A stretch of DNA of 64,000 bases from Lethocerus indicus. Taxonomy: Eukaryota; Arthropoda; Insecta; Hemiptera; Belostomatidae. The notes under the pieces are model-generated. The model had not been told where the DNA came from. It ran no database searches and saw only the letters and a list, made by a program, of their open reading frames with translations. The position numbers and the translations under genes were made by a program. This document shows, piece by piece, positions 25,164 through 37,427 of this stretch (the first letter of the stretch is position 1; every line of letters begins with the position of its first letter). Location: contig JACDQD010000002.1 in the NCBI GenBank assembly GCA_019843655.1, positions 2,924,585-2,988,584 of the forward strand, in the 5' to 3' direction.

Positions 25164-26943
25164 AAAGCGAGGGAGAGAGCGAGAACTGGGGGCAGATAAG
25201 TAGCTCTTGGGGCGAGGAAGCACGGAGAGGGCCGCAACTTACTACGCCGAAACCCAGGATGGCAGAACTTGATAAAAAACCGGGGCCGCTAAATGGGCAA
25301 ACAAACCAATTTATTATGGGGCTCCCCCCCCTCCCTCAACAGTAGGAGAAGGAGGAGCCCCCCCATATAAACACTTTACAAAACCGAGGCCCGGGGATTT
25401 GCTCTCCTTAGCATAATACCCTCCCGGCCAAGCTGCACAGCTTTAAGCCACTCCTAACAGCCTATCCTTAGCATCAATTAGAAACAGGCTAAAAAGTCTA
25501 TATTCCGCTAATTTCAATGAAATTATTCCACACGGATAAGAAGAATTGGTATTTTCTCTACACTGATAACTAATTGTTATCATGGGCAATATTCTCCCGC
25601 ACAATTCTGACTGGTCTTTAAACCAAAATAGAGAAAACAATTTAACTCAATTCTGAATGGTATTTAGAGCTGCGGAACATTGTTGAGTTATCCTACCTAT
25701 AAATCCATTTATATTCGTCCAGAACAATTTTCAAGAATGCACCGTGAAGAGCTTAACTACTAAAACAAAAACAGAATTGAGACACGTATTTAATACTAAT
25801 GTATCGTATAGATTTTCACTGTATGCGAAAACTTGGAGCTGATTTTCTGTTGAAATTCACGCCAAAGATTAATTTCGCGTTTTAATTGCGAAGAGAGTGT
25901 ATAGTATTTTTGCGCTCGCCACGTGGAGATCTGAGGAGCTCCTTTGGTTAATATTAATGGTGAAAAAGTGGTGAGGCTGGAGGGGTCCGACACGGCCACA
26001 GTCGGAATAATGTAGTATATAATACCGGGCAATATCAGCCTTTCCGCTTTCCCTTTCTCTATTACACTTTTCAGGCATTCCATTTCACCTGGCCCTTTCT
26101 TTGTTTTTTAATAACGCCGGCTCGTCGGAGTTGAACTGCCGATTGAACTGCCGGCGTTCAGAATGAAGTCGCTTTTTTCCTCTTTTTTTTTAATAATTTT
26201 CATAAAATTAGCTCCTTCTCGTGTTTCCATTTTTTGAAGTCCACCGCTCTGACAACAATTCAATGGGTATGTCGGGCCTGAAATAGTTTAGTAACAAAAC
26301 TCTTGAAATTCGAGTTAATAATTAGTCGAGGACAGAACAAATACTGGGCGATTCAGATAAATTCGCTTATTCCTTTTTTAATATTCGCCACTCTTAAGAA
26401 AAACCGTGCAACTAGTCAAGTGTTATAAAATGCACAATTCCTGCCCTCTCTGATTATTCAAATATAGTATTATTCAAAACCGGTTATTGTACACAAAAAA
26501 AAATTCGTAAGCGTGTGCAGCATGCACTTTATTACTGTACAAGATGCTTTTTGCAGAAACATCATTATATAGTCAAATTAATCGTAATGACTTTACTGTT
26601 TCAGAGATTCGATTCTGCTGAATGTAAAACATATATAAAATATATTGACGTTAAATAATTAATTCGTTAAATTTGGTTTTTAAACATCCTACAACGTTTT
26701 TATCGCCACAGAAGATAACCAGCATTGACAGAACTTATTTCTGATTATGTATAATATTTAGGTTGAAGATAATAAAGAAATAAGAGATTTTGGGAGGGTC
26801 TTACTTCTGAAACTTTTATATTAACCATGATTTAGAGTTAAGGTGAGGCTGAGAGGTTGAGAAGTAAGGCTTTAAGGGTGAGCCCCCCTCACCCCCCCGG
26901 GCACTGTAGAGGGAGAGTAGTACTTCCATTTCTGCTCGCTCTA

Positions 26944-26946
<3 letters not shown>

Positions 26947-27010
<64 letters not shown>
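26947..27010 (+). repeat. (CT)32 microsatellite
   Basis: Sixty-four bases of uninterrupted CT dinucleotide. Confidence 0.95.
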
Positions 27011-27013
<3 letters not shown>

Positions 27014-27967
27014 CATTTGATGATGGTCCGAGTCTCTTTTCTTTAAAACATCTTTCGACCGACCTGGCGGTACATAATGGACTCGTCCATTACGGTGGAG
27101 GGGGGGGGTGGGGTTAGGCCCGAGTTGAGAATACATTAAAAATGTTTCAATTAGGGAGGAATTAACGAAAGCGTTTTTCTATCGAGTTTCATTTCAATTT
27201 TTCAAGAGCCGAGGATAACGTAATTTTGAACGTCGCCCGGGTGAAAATTGTCGTCGAAAATTTTACACCCCGCCAATTGCGAGTGTACCGTAATTCAGTG
27301 AATACAGTCATCTTGTAAATCATACATTTCATCCTTTCCAATCCGAAACTATAGAAAGTCGCGTAAAAAGGAAAGTCGAAATCAGAAAATAAGGATGTGT
27401 ACGCGTGTGTATTCAGTTTTAAAACCACGTTGGGGGTGAATTTTAATGTTTGGAATTAGCGGGATTAGTCAGTACAAACTGTGATTCATTGAGTAACATT
27501 TGTCAGTATTTTAATTGGCAGCACGAATGGCCTCGGTAAAGAAAATTTCTGATAGTAAGATAAGTTGGTAATGCTCCTGCTGCAGCATGGGAGAGGGCCG
27601 GTTGTCCCGAAGCTCTCTTGTCAAGAGAGATAATTTGCCCAAAAACTCGTTATCCAGCCGAGGAAGATAAGCGAGACGGAAGGGATAATTTTCAGTACGT
27701 GATTCTGTTGCTTAACTCTCGCTTATCTATGTGACGAGGAGGGCTTTGGCTCCTCCTGAAAGGGAGCCGACATTTCAGCCCGCTTGTGATAAATTAGTGC
27801 CTCGCTATATCACACTCTCGGTTTTAATTAACGCGTCAGAAAACTATAGTTCGATTAGTGGGCGACTCTTTTTTTTTTGCATCTGTATTACTGCAGAAAA
27901 TGTACTCTCCGTATTTGAATTCAATAAGTATGTATACACCCTTCAGATTCCAGTCCTTTATATGGGG

Positions 27968-28124
27968 TGTCCCAAAATTAACGCAAGATTTGAATTTGCC
28001 ACGATTCTTGCAGTAAAGTTGGCAACCGTATTAAAAAAAACTATTTTCATTGTTGAAAAATATTTAAAAAATAATGAGTTTGGCAGCCACAGTTCGATTC
28101 AAATCTTGCATTAATTTTGGGACA
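27968..28124. mobile_element. Short MITE with mariner/Tc1-like terminal inverted repeats
   Basis: The 28-bp ends 27968-27995 and 28097-28124 are reverse complements with one mismatch. The outer sequence is TGTCCCAAAATTAA, a style of end common in Tc1/mariner-type elements. TATA-containing flanks on both sides fit a TA target site. The interior is 101 bp and codes for nothing, so the element would need a transposase in trans. Confidence 0.65.
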
Positions 28125-28721
28125 TATAGACGAATAAGTCAGTTTGCTAGAGTTGTGTAAATATTAGCCGTCCATTCATTTCATCTATAATCATTAAATA
28201 AAAACATCATTTAACCGCCTGTCTTATTAAAACATACAAGGAGTTCAGTAAATTCAACTTTACAAGTATCAAAGCCTCATTGCTGAAAAAGAACAGTGGT
28301 CGGGAAATAAAAGAAAAAATATAATGTCAAAGACAGAATTAACGTACCGCCATTGTAACCTTTACTATATGTTTGATTGTACAATAAATATAAGGTTAAA
28401 GGTCTAGAACAAAGTTATATAACCTCGAGAAACAACGAGATAGCAGGAGAAAAGAAAATCGGACGAAAATCGCACCTATTTTCGAAACGCCTTAGCGCCA
28501 ATGCGAGATTGGCGACATGACTTTGCCGTTTTGTTTTTTTTTATCAGCGGCAGATGAATTTGTGCCGTAAGTTATTACCGATAATTGATGTGTCTGTCGT
28601 CTGCGAAAAACCGTGCCCCCATCTTCCCCTACAAGAGATGTACCCTTAGATATATATACATCTTCCTCTTTTTTTCTCGCCTCCTTTTCTCCCTCTTTCG
28701 TCTTCCACCCCGTTCATTTCC

Positions 28722-28724
<3 letters not shown>

Positions 28725-28759
<35 letters not shown>

Positions 28760-28784
28760 GAGCGTGTGTGTGTGTGTGTGTGTG
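28725..28784 (+). repeat. Compound (TA)17 - (GT)10 microsatellite
   Basis: TA dinucleotides at 28725-28758, then after five bases GT dinucleotides at 28764-28784. Confidence 0.95.
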
Positions 28785-31715
28785 AGGGACAGCCGTGCCA
28801 ACTAGCCCGTGGCGGTACTTGGTTCTCTCTCCCCTCCGCGACTTATCTCTAAGCCTATTTGGTCGTCTTATCGGCATCGTTTTGATAAATACCAGCCGAC
28901 CGCCCTGGGGCCGACACCATACAACTGCCCCTCTCTTCCCCTAGCGTATATACACCCACCTACATGCGATTCTCTTTCCATACATAAGATCCTGTATACA
29001 TAGAAGTATTTATATACATATATATAATTAGTAATGGGGGATTTATTTAGTTAATTTCAATTATTATATTTTTTCCTACCGTGTCATAAACTATCACTAG
29101 CTGTGCGCAGAAGGAAGTCATAGTATCTCAATTCTAACTATTGGGAAACAGTGCTCAACATTACAAACAATACAAATAGACTGGACCGCGTGTAAGATGC
29201 CCTCAGTTGCAGTATCGCTTTTGCGATACAATTCGGCAGTTTACATTTCGACTTGAAGCGGTCAGGATTTCTTTATTATTATAGAGGGCTGAAACTAATA
29301 CCAGTTTCTGCCAGTGGCTGGCGTAATTAAAAATATTATGTTAGGTAAGCGTAATAATTGTTATGCAAGCAAAATCTAGTTATGGGGATTCACCTAATTT
29401 AAAACTCTAAAATTGGCCAAAAAAAGCAGTTTTCAGGCTCAACAAGAGCATTTTTAGACGTAAAATTGTCCCAAAAATGCGGTTTTAGGCCCAAAAAATG
29501 ACATTTTTACATGCAAAGTTGGCACCAAAATACGTTTCTTAGCGTCAAAAATGGCATTTTTAGACCCAAAATTAGCCCAAAAATACGGTTTTTGGCCAAG
29601 AAATAGCATTTTAAGCCTCAATTTAAGGCCCAATAATGCAGTTTTTCTGCCCAAAAATGGCATTCAAAGACGCAAAATTAACCCGAAAATGAGGTTTTTA
29701 GGCCCAAAATTGGCAATTTTAGACGCAAAATTGGGCCAAAAATGCGGTTTTAGGAAAAAAAAGGCATTTTTGACATAATATTGGCAAGAAATGCCGTGTT
29801 TAGGCCACAAATGACATTCTTGACGAAAAATTGCCCCGAAAATGAGGTTTTTAGGCTTAAAATTGGCATTTTTAGACGCAAAATTGGCCCGAAAATCTGG
29901 TTTTAGACCAAAAAAAGGCATTTTTGACGTAATATTGACCGCAAAAAATGTGGTTTTTAGGCCCAAACAAGGCATTTTTGACGTAATATAGGCCAAAAAA
30001 TGCGGTGTCTAGCCCCAAAAACGGCATTCTTAGACGCCAAATTGGCCCGAAAATGCGGTTTTTAGGCCCAAAATTTGAATTTTTAGACGCAAAATTGGCC
30101 CAAAAATGTGGTTTCTAGGCCAAAAAGGTATTTGTGACATAATATTGGCAAAAAAATGCGGTGTTTAGGCCCAAAAATAGCATTTTTAGACACCAACTTG
30201 GCCTAGAAAATCTGTATTTGGTCCCTTAAATGTCATTTTTAGACGAAAATTGGCCACAAGTTGCGGTTTTTAGACCCAAAATTGGCAGGTTTAGGCGAAA
30301 AAATTACCCAAAAATACGGTTTCTAGGTCCAAAAATGGAATTTTTAGACATAAAATGTGCCCAAAAATACGGTTTATTGCCCAAAAATGGCAATTATTGA
30401 CGCAAAATTGGCCCAAAAATACGGTTCTTGGACCCAGAAATGGAATTTATAGATGCATAATTAGCCCAAAAATACGGTTTTTGACCATAAAATAGCATTT
30501 TTAGCCTCAAAATGTACTGAAAAATACGGTTTTTAGACCCAAAAATGGCATCTTTACACGAAATATTCGCCGAAAAATACGGTTTTTGGCAAAGAAATAG
30601 AATTTTAAGCCTCAAAATTTGCCTAAAAATGCGGTTTTCCGGCCCAAAAATGGCATTTTTAGCCACAAAATTAACCGAAAATACGTTATTTAGACCAAAA
30701 AATGGCATTTTTACACGAAATATTCCCCCAAAAATACGGTTTTTAGACCCAAAAATGGCATTTTTAGACGCAAATTAGCCCTAACATACGGTTTTTGCCC
30801 AAGAAATAGCATTTTTAGCCACAAAATTTACCGAAAATGCGGTTTTTAGGCCCAATATTGGCATTTTTGCCGCAAAATTGGCCTAAAAATGCAATTTTAG
30901 GCCTAAAAATGGCATTTTTAGACGCCAAGTAGGTCCAAAAATGACATTTTTGATGCAAAATTTGCAAAAATATGTGGTGTTTACGCCTAAAAATTGCATT
31001 TTAAGACGTAAAATTGGCCGGAAAATACAGGTTTTAGACCCAAAAATAGCACTTTTAGACGCAAAATTAGCCCAAAAATACGGTTTTTGCCCAAAAATTG
31101 CATTTTAAGACGTAAAATTGGCCAGAAAATACGGTTTTTAGACCCAAAAATAGCATTTTTAGACGCAAAATTAGCCCAAAAATACGGTTTTTGCCCAAGA
31201 AATTGCATTTTAAGACTCAAAATTGGCCAAAAAATGCGGTTTTTCGGCCCAAAAATGGCATTTTTAGCCTCAAAATTTACCGAAAAATGCGGTTTTTCGG
31301 CTCAAAAATGGCATTTTTTGACGCAAAGTTGGCCCAAAAATACGGTTTTGAGACACAAAAATGGCATTTTTAGACGCAAAATTTGCCCAAAAATACGGTT
31401 TTGCCCAAGAAATAGCATTTTACGCCGTAAAATGCGGTTTTATGCCCAAAATTGGCATTTTTAGCCACAAAATTTGCCGAAAAATGCGGTTTTTAGGCCC
31501 AAAAATGGCATTTATTGACGCAAAGTTGGCACAAAAATACAGTTTTTGACCCAAAAATGGCATTTTTAGACGCAAAATTAGCCCAAAAATCCGTTTTTTG
31601 GCCAAGAAATAGCATTTTAAGCCTCTAAATTTGACGAAAAATGCGGTTTTTGGCCTAGAAATAGCATTTTAAGCCTCAAAATTTACCGAAAAATGCGGTA
31701 TTTCGGCCCAAAAAT

Positions 31716-31804
31716 GGCATTTTTTGCCACAAAAATTGCATTTTTTGCCACAAAAATGGCATTTTTTGCCACAAAAATGGCATTTTTTGCCACAAAAATG
31801 GCAT
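31716..31804 (+). repeat. 21-bp sub-repeat inside the array
   Basis: Just over four copies of GGCATTTTTTGCCACAAAAAT, spaced exactly 21 bp apart (31716, 31737, 31758, 31779, 31800). The unit contains the inverted pair GGCA...TGCC. A shorter version recurs at about 32457-32501. Confidence 0.85.
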
Positions 31805-32030
31805 TTATTGACGCAAAATTGGCCAAAAAATACGGTTTTTAGGCCCCAAAATGGCATTTTTAGACGCAATATTCGCCCAAAAATACGGTTTTTAGACCCA
31901 AAAATGGCTTTTTTAGAGGCAAAATTGGGCCAAAAATGCGATTTTTCGGCACAAAAATACCATTTTTTCCACAAAATTTGCAAAAAAATGCGGTTTTTAG
32001 ACCAAAAAATGGCATTTTTAGACGCAAAAA
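31801..32030 (+). repeat. Higher-order duplicate, copy 1 (copy 2 at 32501-32731)
   Basis: This ~230-bp segment recurs almost base for base 700-701 bp downstream, including rare variants such as GGCTTTTTTAGAGGC and CCATTTTTTCC. Part of it also appears near 35068-35144. Recent block duplication within the array is the simplest explanation. Confidence 0.8.
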
Positions 32031-32918
32031 ATTGCTGTTTTAGGCCTAATAAAAAATTTTCCCAAAAAATTTTTTAAAACGGCCCAAAATTGGCGCAAAA
32101 TGGCAAAAAATGCATTTTGACGCAAAAAAATTTAAAAATACGGTTTTGGCCCAAAAGAAAAATAGCATTGTTACGAAAATGCGGTTTTATAAAATTGGCA
32201 TTTTTGCCACAAAATTTTTTAGCCGAAAAATGGCATTTTTTTGAGGCCCAAAATGGCATTTATTGACGCAAAGGCATTTTAGGCAAAAAATACAGTTTTT
32301 GACCCAAAATGGCATTTTAGACGCAAAATTAGCCAAAACCGTTTTGGCCAAGAAATAGCATTTTAAGCCTCAAATTTGACGAAAAATGCGGTTTTGGCCC
32401 AAAATAGCATTTTGCCTCAAAATTTTTACTGAAAAATGCGGTTTTCGGCCCAAAAATGGCATTTTTTGCCACAAAAATTGCATTTTTTGCCGCAAAAATG
32501 GCATTTATTGACGCAAAATTGGCCAAAAAATACGGTTTTTAGGCCCCAAAATGGCATTTTTAGACGCAATATTCGCCCAAAAATACGGTTTTTAGACCCA
32601 AAAATGGCTTTTTTAGAGGCAAAATTGGGCCAAAAATGCGATTTTTCGGCACAAAAATACCATTTTTTCCACAAAATTTGCAAAAAAAATGCGGTTTTTA
32701 GACCAAAAAATGGCATTTTTAGACGCAAAATTGGCATTGAAATGCTGTTTTAGGCCCAATAATGCAGTTTTTCGGCCCAAAAATGGTATTTTTAAAAGTA
32801 AAATTGGCCTAAAAATTCGGTTTTTAGGCCCAAAATTTCCATTTTTAGACGCAAAACTGGCCTGAAAATGTGGTTTTAGGCCCAAAAATGCGGTTTTAGG
32901 CCCAAAATCAAAAACTTT

Positions 32919-33885
32919 GTGGGTGGAATATGGGACCGATCTGAGAAAATTTTCGAAAAACCTAAATTTTCGATTTTCGACCCACCGTTTCAGGGGCAAG
33001 TGTAACTCACATTGGTACACTTGTGGGTGGAATATGGGACCGATTTGAGAACATTTTCGAAAAACCTAAATTTTCGATTTTCGACCCGCCGTTTCAGGGG
33101 CAAGTGTAACTCACTTTGGTACACTTGTGGGTGGAATATGGGACCGATCTGAGAAAATTTTCGAAAAACCTAAATTTTCGATTTTCGACCCGCCGTTTCA
33201 GGGGCAAGTGTAACTCACTTTGGTACACTTGTGGGTGGAATATGGGACCGATCTGAGAAAATTTTCGAAAAACCTAAATTTTCGATTTTCGACCCGCCGT
33301 TTCAGGGGCAAGTGTAACTCACTTTGGTACACTTGTGGGTGGAATATGGGACCGATCTGAGAAAATTTTCGAAAACCTAAATTTTCGATTTTCGACCCGC
33401 CGTTTCAGGGGCAAGTGTAACTCACTTTGGTACACTTGTGGGTGGAATATGGGACCGATCTGAGAAAATTTTCGAAAAACCTAAATTTTCGATTTTCGAC
33501 CCGCCGTTTTAGGGGCAAGTGTAACTCACTTTGGTACACTTGTGGGTGGAATATGGGACCGATCTGAGAAAATTTTCGAAAAACCTAAATTTTCGATTTT
33601 CGACCCGCCGTTTTAGGGGCAAGTGTAACTCACTTTGGTACACTTGTGGGTGGAATATGGGACCGATCTGAGAAAATTTTCGAAAAACCTAAATTTTCGA
33701 TTTTCGACCCGCCGTTTCAGGGGCAAGTGTAACTCACATTGGTACACTTGTGGGTGGAATATGGGACCGATCTGAGAAAATTTTCGAAAAACCTAAATTT
33801 TCGATTTTCGACCCGCCGTTTCAGGGGCAAGTGTAACTCACTTTGGTACACTTGTGGGTGGAATATGGGACCGATCTGAGAAAAG
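32919..33885 (+). repeat. 104-bp tandem satellite, ~9.3 near-identical copies
   Basis: The landmark GTGGGTGGAATATGGGACCG recurs at 32919, 33023, 33127, 33231, 33335, 33438, 33542, 33646, 33750 and 33854. That is a 104-bp period, with one 103-bp unit. Copies differ at only a few sites. Those starting at 33438 and 33542 share CGTTTTAGGGG where others have CGTTTCAGGGG, pointing to local unit-by-unit expansion. The unit is unrelated in sequence to the surrounding 53-bp family and interrupts it. Confidence 0.95.
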
Positions 33886-33886
33886 T

Positions 33887-35142
33887 TTTTAAGCACAAAA
33901 TTGGCATTTTAAGACGCAAAATTGGCCTATAAATACGGTTTTTAGACCAAAAAATGGCATTTTTAGACGCAAAAATAGCCCAAAAATACGGTATTTGCCT
34001 AAGAAATAGCATTTTAATCCTCAAAATTTGCCGAAAAATGCGGTTTTTCGGCACAAAAATGGCATTTTTTGCCACAAAATTTGCCGAATAATGCGGTTTT
34101 TAGACCCAAAAATGGCATTTTTACACGCAATATTTGCCCAAAAATGCGGTTTTTAGACCCAAAAATGCGGTTTATCGGCTAAAAAATGGCATTTGTAGAC
34201 GCAAAATTAGCCCGAAAATGCGGTTTTAGGCCTAATACTTGCATTTTTAGACGCTAAGTAGGTCCGAAAATGTCATTTTTGATGCTAAATTTGCAAAAAT
34301 ATGTGGTGTTTACGCTTTAAAATGGCATTTTTAGACGTAAAATTAGCCCCAAAATACGGTTTTTGGCCAAGAAATAGCATTTTAAGACTCTATATTTTCC
34401 GAAAAATGCGGTTTTTCGGCCCAAAAATGGCATTTTTAGCCTCAAAATTTACCGAAAAATGCGGTTCTTAGACCCAAAAATGGCATTTATTAACGCAAAA
34501 TTGGCCCAAAAATACGGTTTTTAGGCCCAAAAATGGCATTATTGACGCAAATTTGGCCCAAAAATACGGTTTTAGACCCAAAAATGGCATTTTTAGACGC
34601 AAAATTAGCCCAAAATTACGATTTTTGCCCAAGAAATAACATTTTTAGCCACAAAATTTCCAGAAGATTGCCGTTTTTGGACCCAAAAATGCTATTTTAG
34701 AGTCGAAATTGGGCCAAAAATGCGGTTTTTCGGCACAAAAATAGCATTTTTTGCCACAAAATTTGCCAAAAAATGCGGTTTTTAGACCAAAATATGGCAT
34801 TTTTAGACGCAAAATTAGCCCAAAATTCCGTTTTTTGGCCAAGAAATAGTATTTTAAGCCTCTAAATTTGACGAAAAATGCGGTTTTTCGCCCTAAAAAT
34901 GGCATTTTTAGCCTCAAAATTTACCGAAAAATGTGGTTTTTCGGTCCAAAAATGGAATTTTTAGCCACAAAATTTGCGAAAAATGCGGATTTTAGGCGCA
35001 AAAATAGCATTTTTAGGTGCAAAATTGGCCCAAAAATACGGTTTTTAGGCCCAAAAATGGCATTTTTAGACGCAATATTCGCCCAAAAATACGGTTTTTA
35101 GACCCAAAAATGGCTTTTTTAGAGGCAAAATTGGGCCAAAAA
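33887..35142 (+). repeat. Main minisatellite array, middle block (~52-53-bp units)
   Basis: Continuation of the GGCATTTTTAGACG / TACGGTTTTTAGGCC family in the same orientation as 29.4-32.9 kb, ending at the palindromic junction near 35145. Confidence 0.9.
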
Positions 35143-35172
35143 TGCATTTTCCAATTTTGCTTCAAAAAAGCC
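35112..35172. repeat. Palindromic junction where the array changes orientation
   Basis: The arm GGCTTTTTTAGAGGCAAAAT (from 35112) is mirrored by ATTTTGCTTCAAAAAAGCC (to 35172) around the centre AATGCATT (35141-35148), with a few mismatches. To its left units read in the + orientation; to its right they read as the reverse complement. Confidence 0.8.
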
Positions 35173-36000
35173 TTTTTTGAGCCTAAAAACTGTAATTTTG
35201 GGCAAATTTTGCGTCAAAAATTGTCATTTTGAGCCCTAAAACCGAATTGTCGGGCCAATTTTTCTTCTACAAATGCTAATTTTGGTCCTAAAAACCGCAT
35301 TTTTGGGCCAATTTTCCTCCAAAAAAGCCTTTTTTTAGCCTAAAGCTGCATTTTCGGGCTAATTTCGCGTCCAAAAATGGAATTTTTGGGCGTAATAATC
35401 GAATTTTTGGAGCAAATATGCGTATTTGAATGCCATTTTTGAGCCTAAAAACTGTATTTTTGCGCAAATTTTACGTCTAAAAATGTCATTTTTGGGCCCA
35501 AAAACCGCTCTTTTGGGCCTAAAACTGCATTTTCGGGCCAATTTGGCGTCAAGAATGCCATTTTTTGGCCTAACCACCGCATTTTTTGCCAATATTATGT
35601 CAGAAATGCCTCTTTTTGGCTTAAAACAGCATTTTTGGGCCAATTTTGCGCCTATAAATGGAATTTTTGGGGGAAATAAACGAATTTTTGGGGCAAATAT
35701 GCGTCTTTGAATGCCATTTTTGAGCCTAAAAACCGCATTATCCGGCCAATTTTGAGTCTAAAAATGCCATTTTTGGGCCTAAAAACCGTATTTTTGGGCA
35801 AATTTTGCGTATAAAAATGTCATTTTTGGGCCTAAAACCGCATTTTTCGGCCAATTTTGCGTGTACAAATGCCATTTAATGACCTAACAACCGTATAGTG
35901 GGGTAATTTTACGTCTAAAATGCCATTTTTGCGCCTAAAACCTCATTTTTGCGTCTACAAATGCCATAAAAGGGGCAATAAGCGCATTTTTGGGCTAATT
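35149..36000 (-). repeat. Main minisatellite array, right block in inverted orientation
   Basis: About 850 bp of units such as AAAAATGCCATTTTTGGGCC and TAAAAACCGCATTTTTGGGC, the reverse complement of the family to the left. Confidence 0.9.
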
Positions 36001-37427
36001 TGTTAAAGGGTAACGATTGGTGTGCTATCGGAAGCAGATAGGGAAATATCAACGTACTCGTTTAAGGCAGTTTGAGTGTGTTCATCTTTTTCTGCCCCAT
36101 TACCAGGTGTATTTCATCTAGCCTATTACAAAATGTACGAGTACCGGGTTTTCGTCGATCGGTCTGAACTCTCCGCCCGAATGGGGGCCGGTCTGTCAGC
36201 TCTTCCAGTCTGGCGGGAACCAGACTCTATATATAAAAGAATGATATTGGGGGATGTGTCCGATGGGGCGATTTCATGCGGTGACAACCCGGCACAAATG
36301 TACGGCCCATACATCTTATGTCCTCGACCGCTTTCCCCTTCCCGCTCTTACAGAACCGGCCTCCTTTTTTTATTTTTCCGTTCGACCGGGATTAGAACTA
36401 CAGCTGGCTGAGGCGTCCCTCTTGACCAATCGACAGCAACATATCGGTTCCATTCAGACCGATGCTACAGCGACAAATAAGAAGGTCTCCCGTGTGCCAC
36501 TTCGCAATTCCATCTAGTATTAAACTATTTATTGTGCACTACATTAATTTCTGTCGAGACAGTATTAATTCAGCATGAAATACGTGTGGGGGCGGAATTA
36601 ATGTCTCTAAAGTTTAGACTACCTACCTATACAGAATAATTTAAATATGTTGAATATGCTTACATATAATGTTAAGTGCTTCGATACCAGAAATTTGATG
36701 TTTTTCTTGTTTTTAATTTGATAAAAACGGACTACAATCATTTTATTCTAATTTACTGTATCGAAACCGAGTTAGCCCGATGTGAACGTGCCGGGGCAAT
36801 TCGGTCTGTACGTGTAACTTGCAGAAAATCGAGCCCTCTGAAAAGTTGGAGAAGCCTTTCGGGCGCAGGCATTCGATACAGATTGCGCTATAAACAGAGT
36901 TCCCTCTGTTTAGTTTTTGCGGCGGAATTTCTCAAGAACAGAAAAGCTGTCAAACGCATAAGCCCACGGCCGGCCCTTTGACTGCGCTGCCTACGTACGC
37001 CCAATCTGATTTCCTTCCCAAACCACAGTCACCCTTTTTTTTTCCGTATACCAAATTCATTGTAGCTTTGTTCTTCTGCGTTCCACACAATGAAGTCGAG
37101 AATTTCTATTTGCAAAGCGTTAACCCCACGAGAACCATTAAAGTTTTCAGATATTCACAAAGTATTCACATTACGTAAATATATAATATCATTTAATAAA
37201 CCGTTAGCTTTTCGAAATTGAAGCGTTGACATAATAACTTGGATTTCAGATAAGATGCAGTTTTTAAGGGACAAACAACAGAAGTAATGAATAATAATGC
37301 ATACTGGATGCATTATAAGTATTCAACTTCCTCCAAGAAGCTTTGTCGATGTTGACAAAACAAGTTACATCCCAGTTATTCCATCCAGCAACCAAATGTA
37401 TTACTTTTCCCCCAACCTAATATGGTC
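36001..37427. other. Non-coding flank right of the minisatellite
   Basis: No gene supported. A good-looking TATA element (TATATATAAAAG, 36228-36239) occurs, but I can tie no transcript or coding exon to it. Confidence 0.45.

Larger units (their letters stand above)
16734..27967. other. Long non-coding stretch, no gene supported
   Basis: More than 11 kb with only short open frames lacking start context, domains or splice partners. Contents I can name are G-rich tracts (18487-18511, 23681-23692, 25129-25163), a GA run (19263-19277), a 27-nt T-run (20640-20666), and a (CT)32 microsatellite (26947-27010). GC-rich islands alternate with AT-rich blocks. Confidence 0.5.
29405..32915 (+). repeat. 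Main minisatellite array, left block (~52-53-bp units)
   Basis: Degenerate tandem units alternate two half-motifs: AAAAATGGCATTTTTAGACG followed by CAAAATTGGCC, and AAAAATACGGTTTTTAGGCC. Successive CGGTTTTT landmarks around 31.08-31.29 kb are 51-53 bp apart. Each half is close to a palindrome, so single strands can fold into many small hairpins. Short open frames occur on both strands but the period drifts out of frame, so I do not regard them as coding. The section 32041-32430 is irregular with shortened homopolymers, which may reflect decay or poor consensus. Confidence 0.9.

Noticed and set aside
26816..27136. Overlapping open frames with Ser-Leu or Arg-Glu repeats
   Set aside because: They are translations of the (CT)32 microsatellite.
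29454..35710. Many open frames of 60-135 codons on both strands reading repeats like MAFLDAKLAQKYGF
   Set aside because: They are by-products of the ~53-bp minisatellite. The period is not a multiple of three, frames occur equally on both strands, and none has start context or non-repeat domains.
36228..36239. TATATATAAAAG, a good TATA-box match
   Set aside because: No downstream coding exon or transcript evidence; TA-rich motifs are common here.
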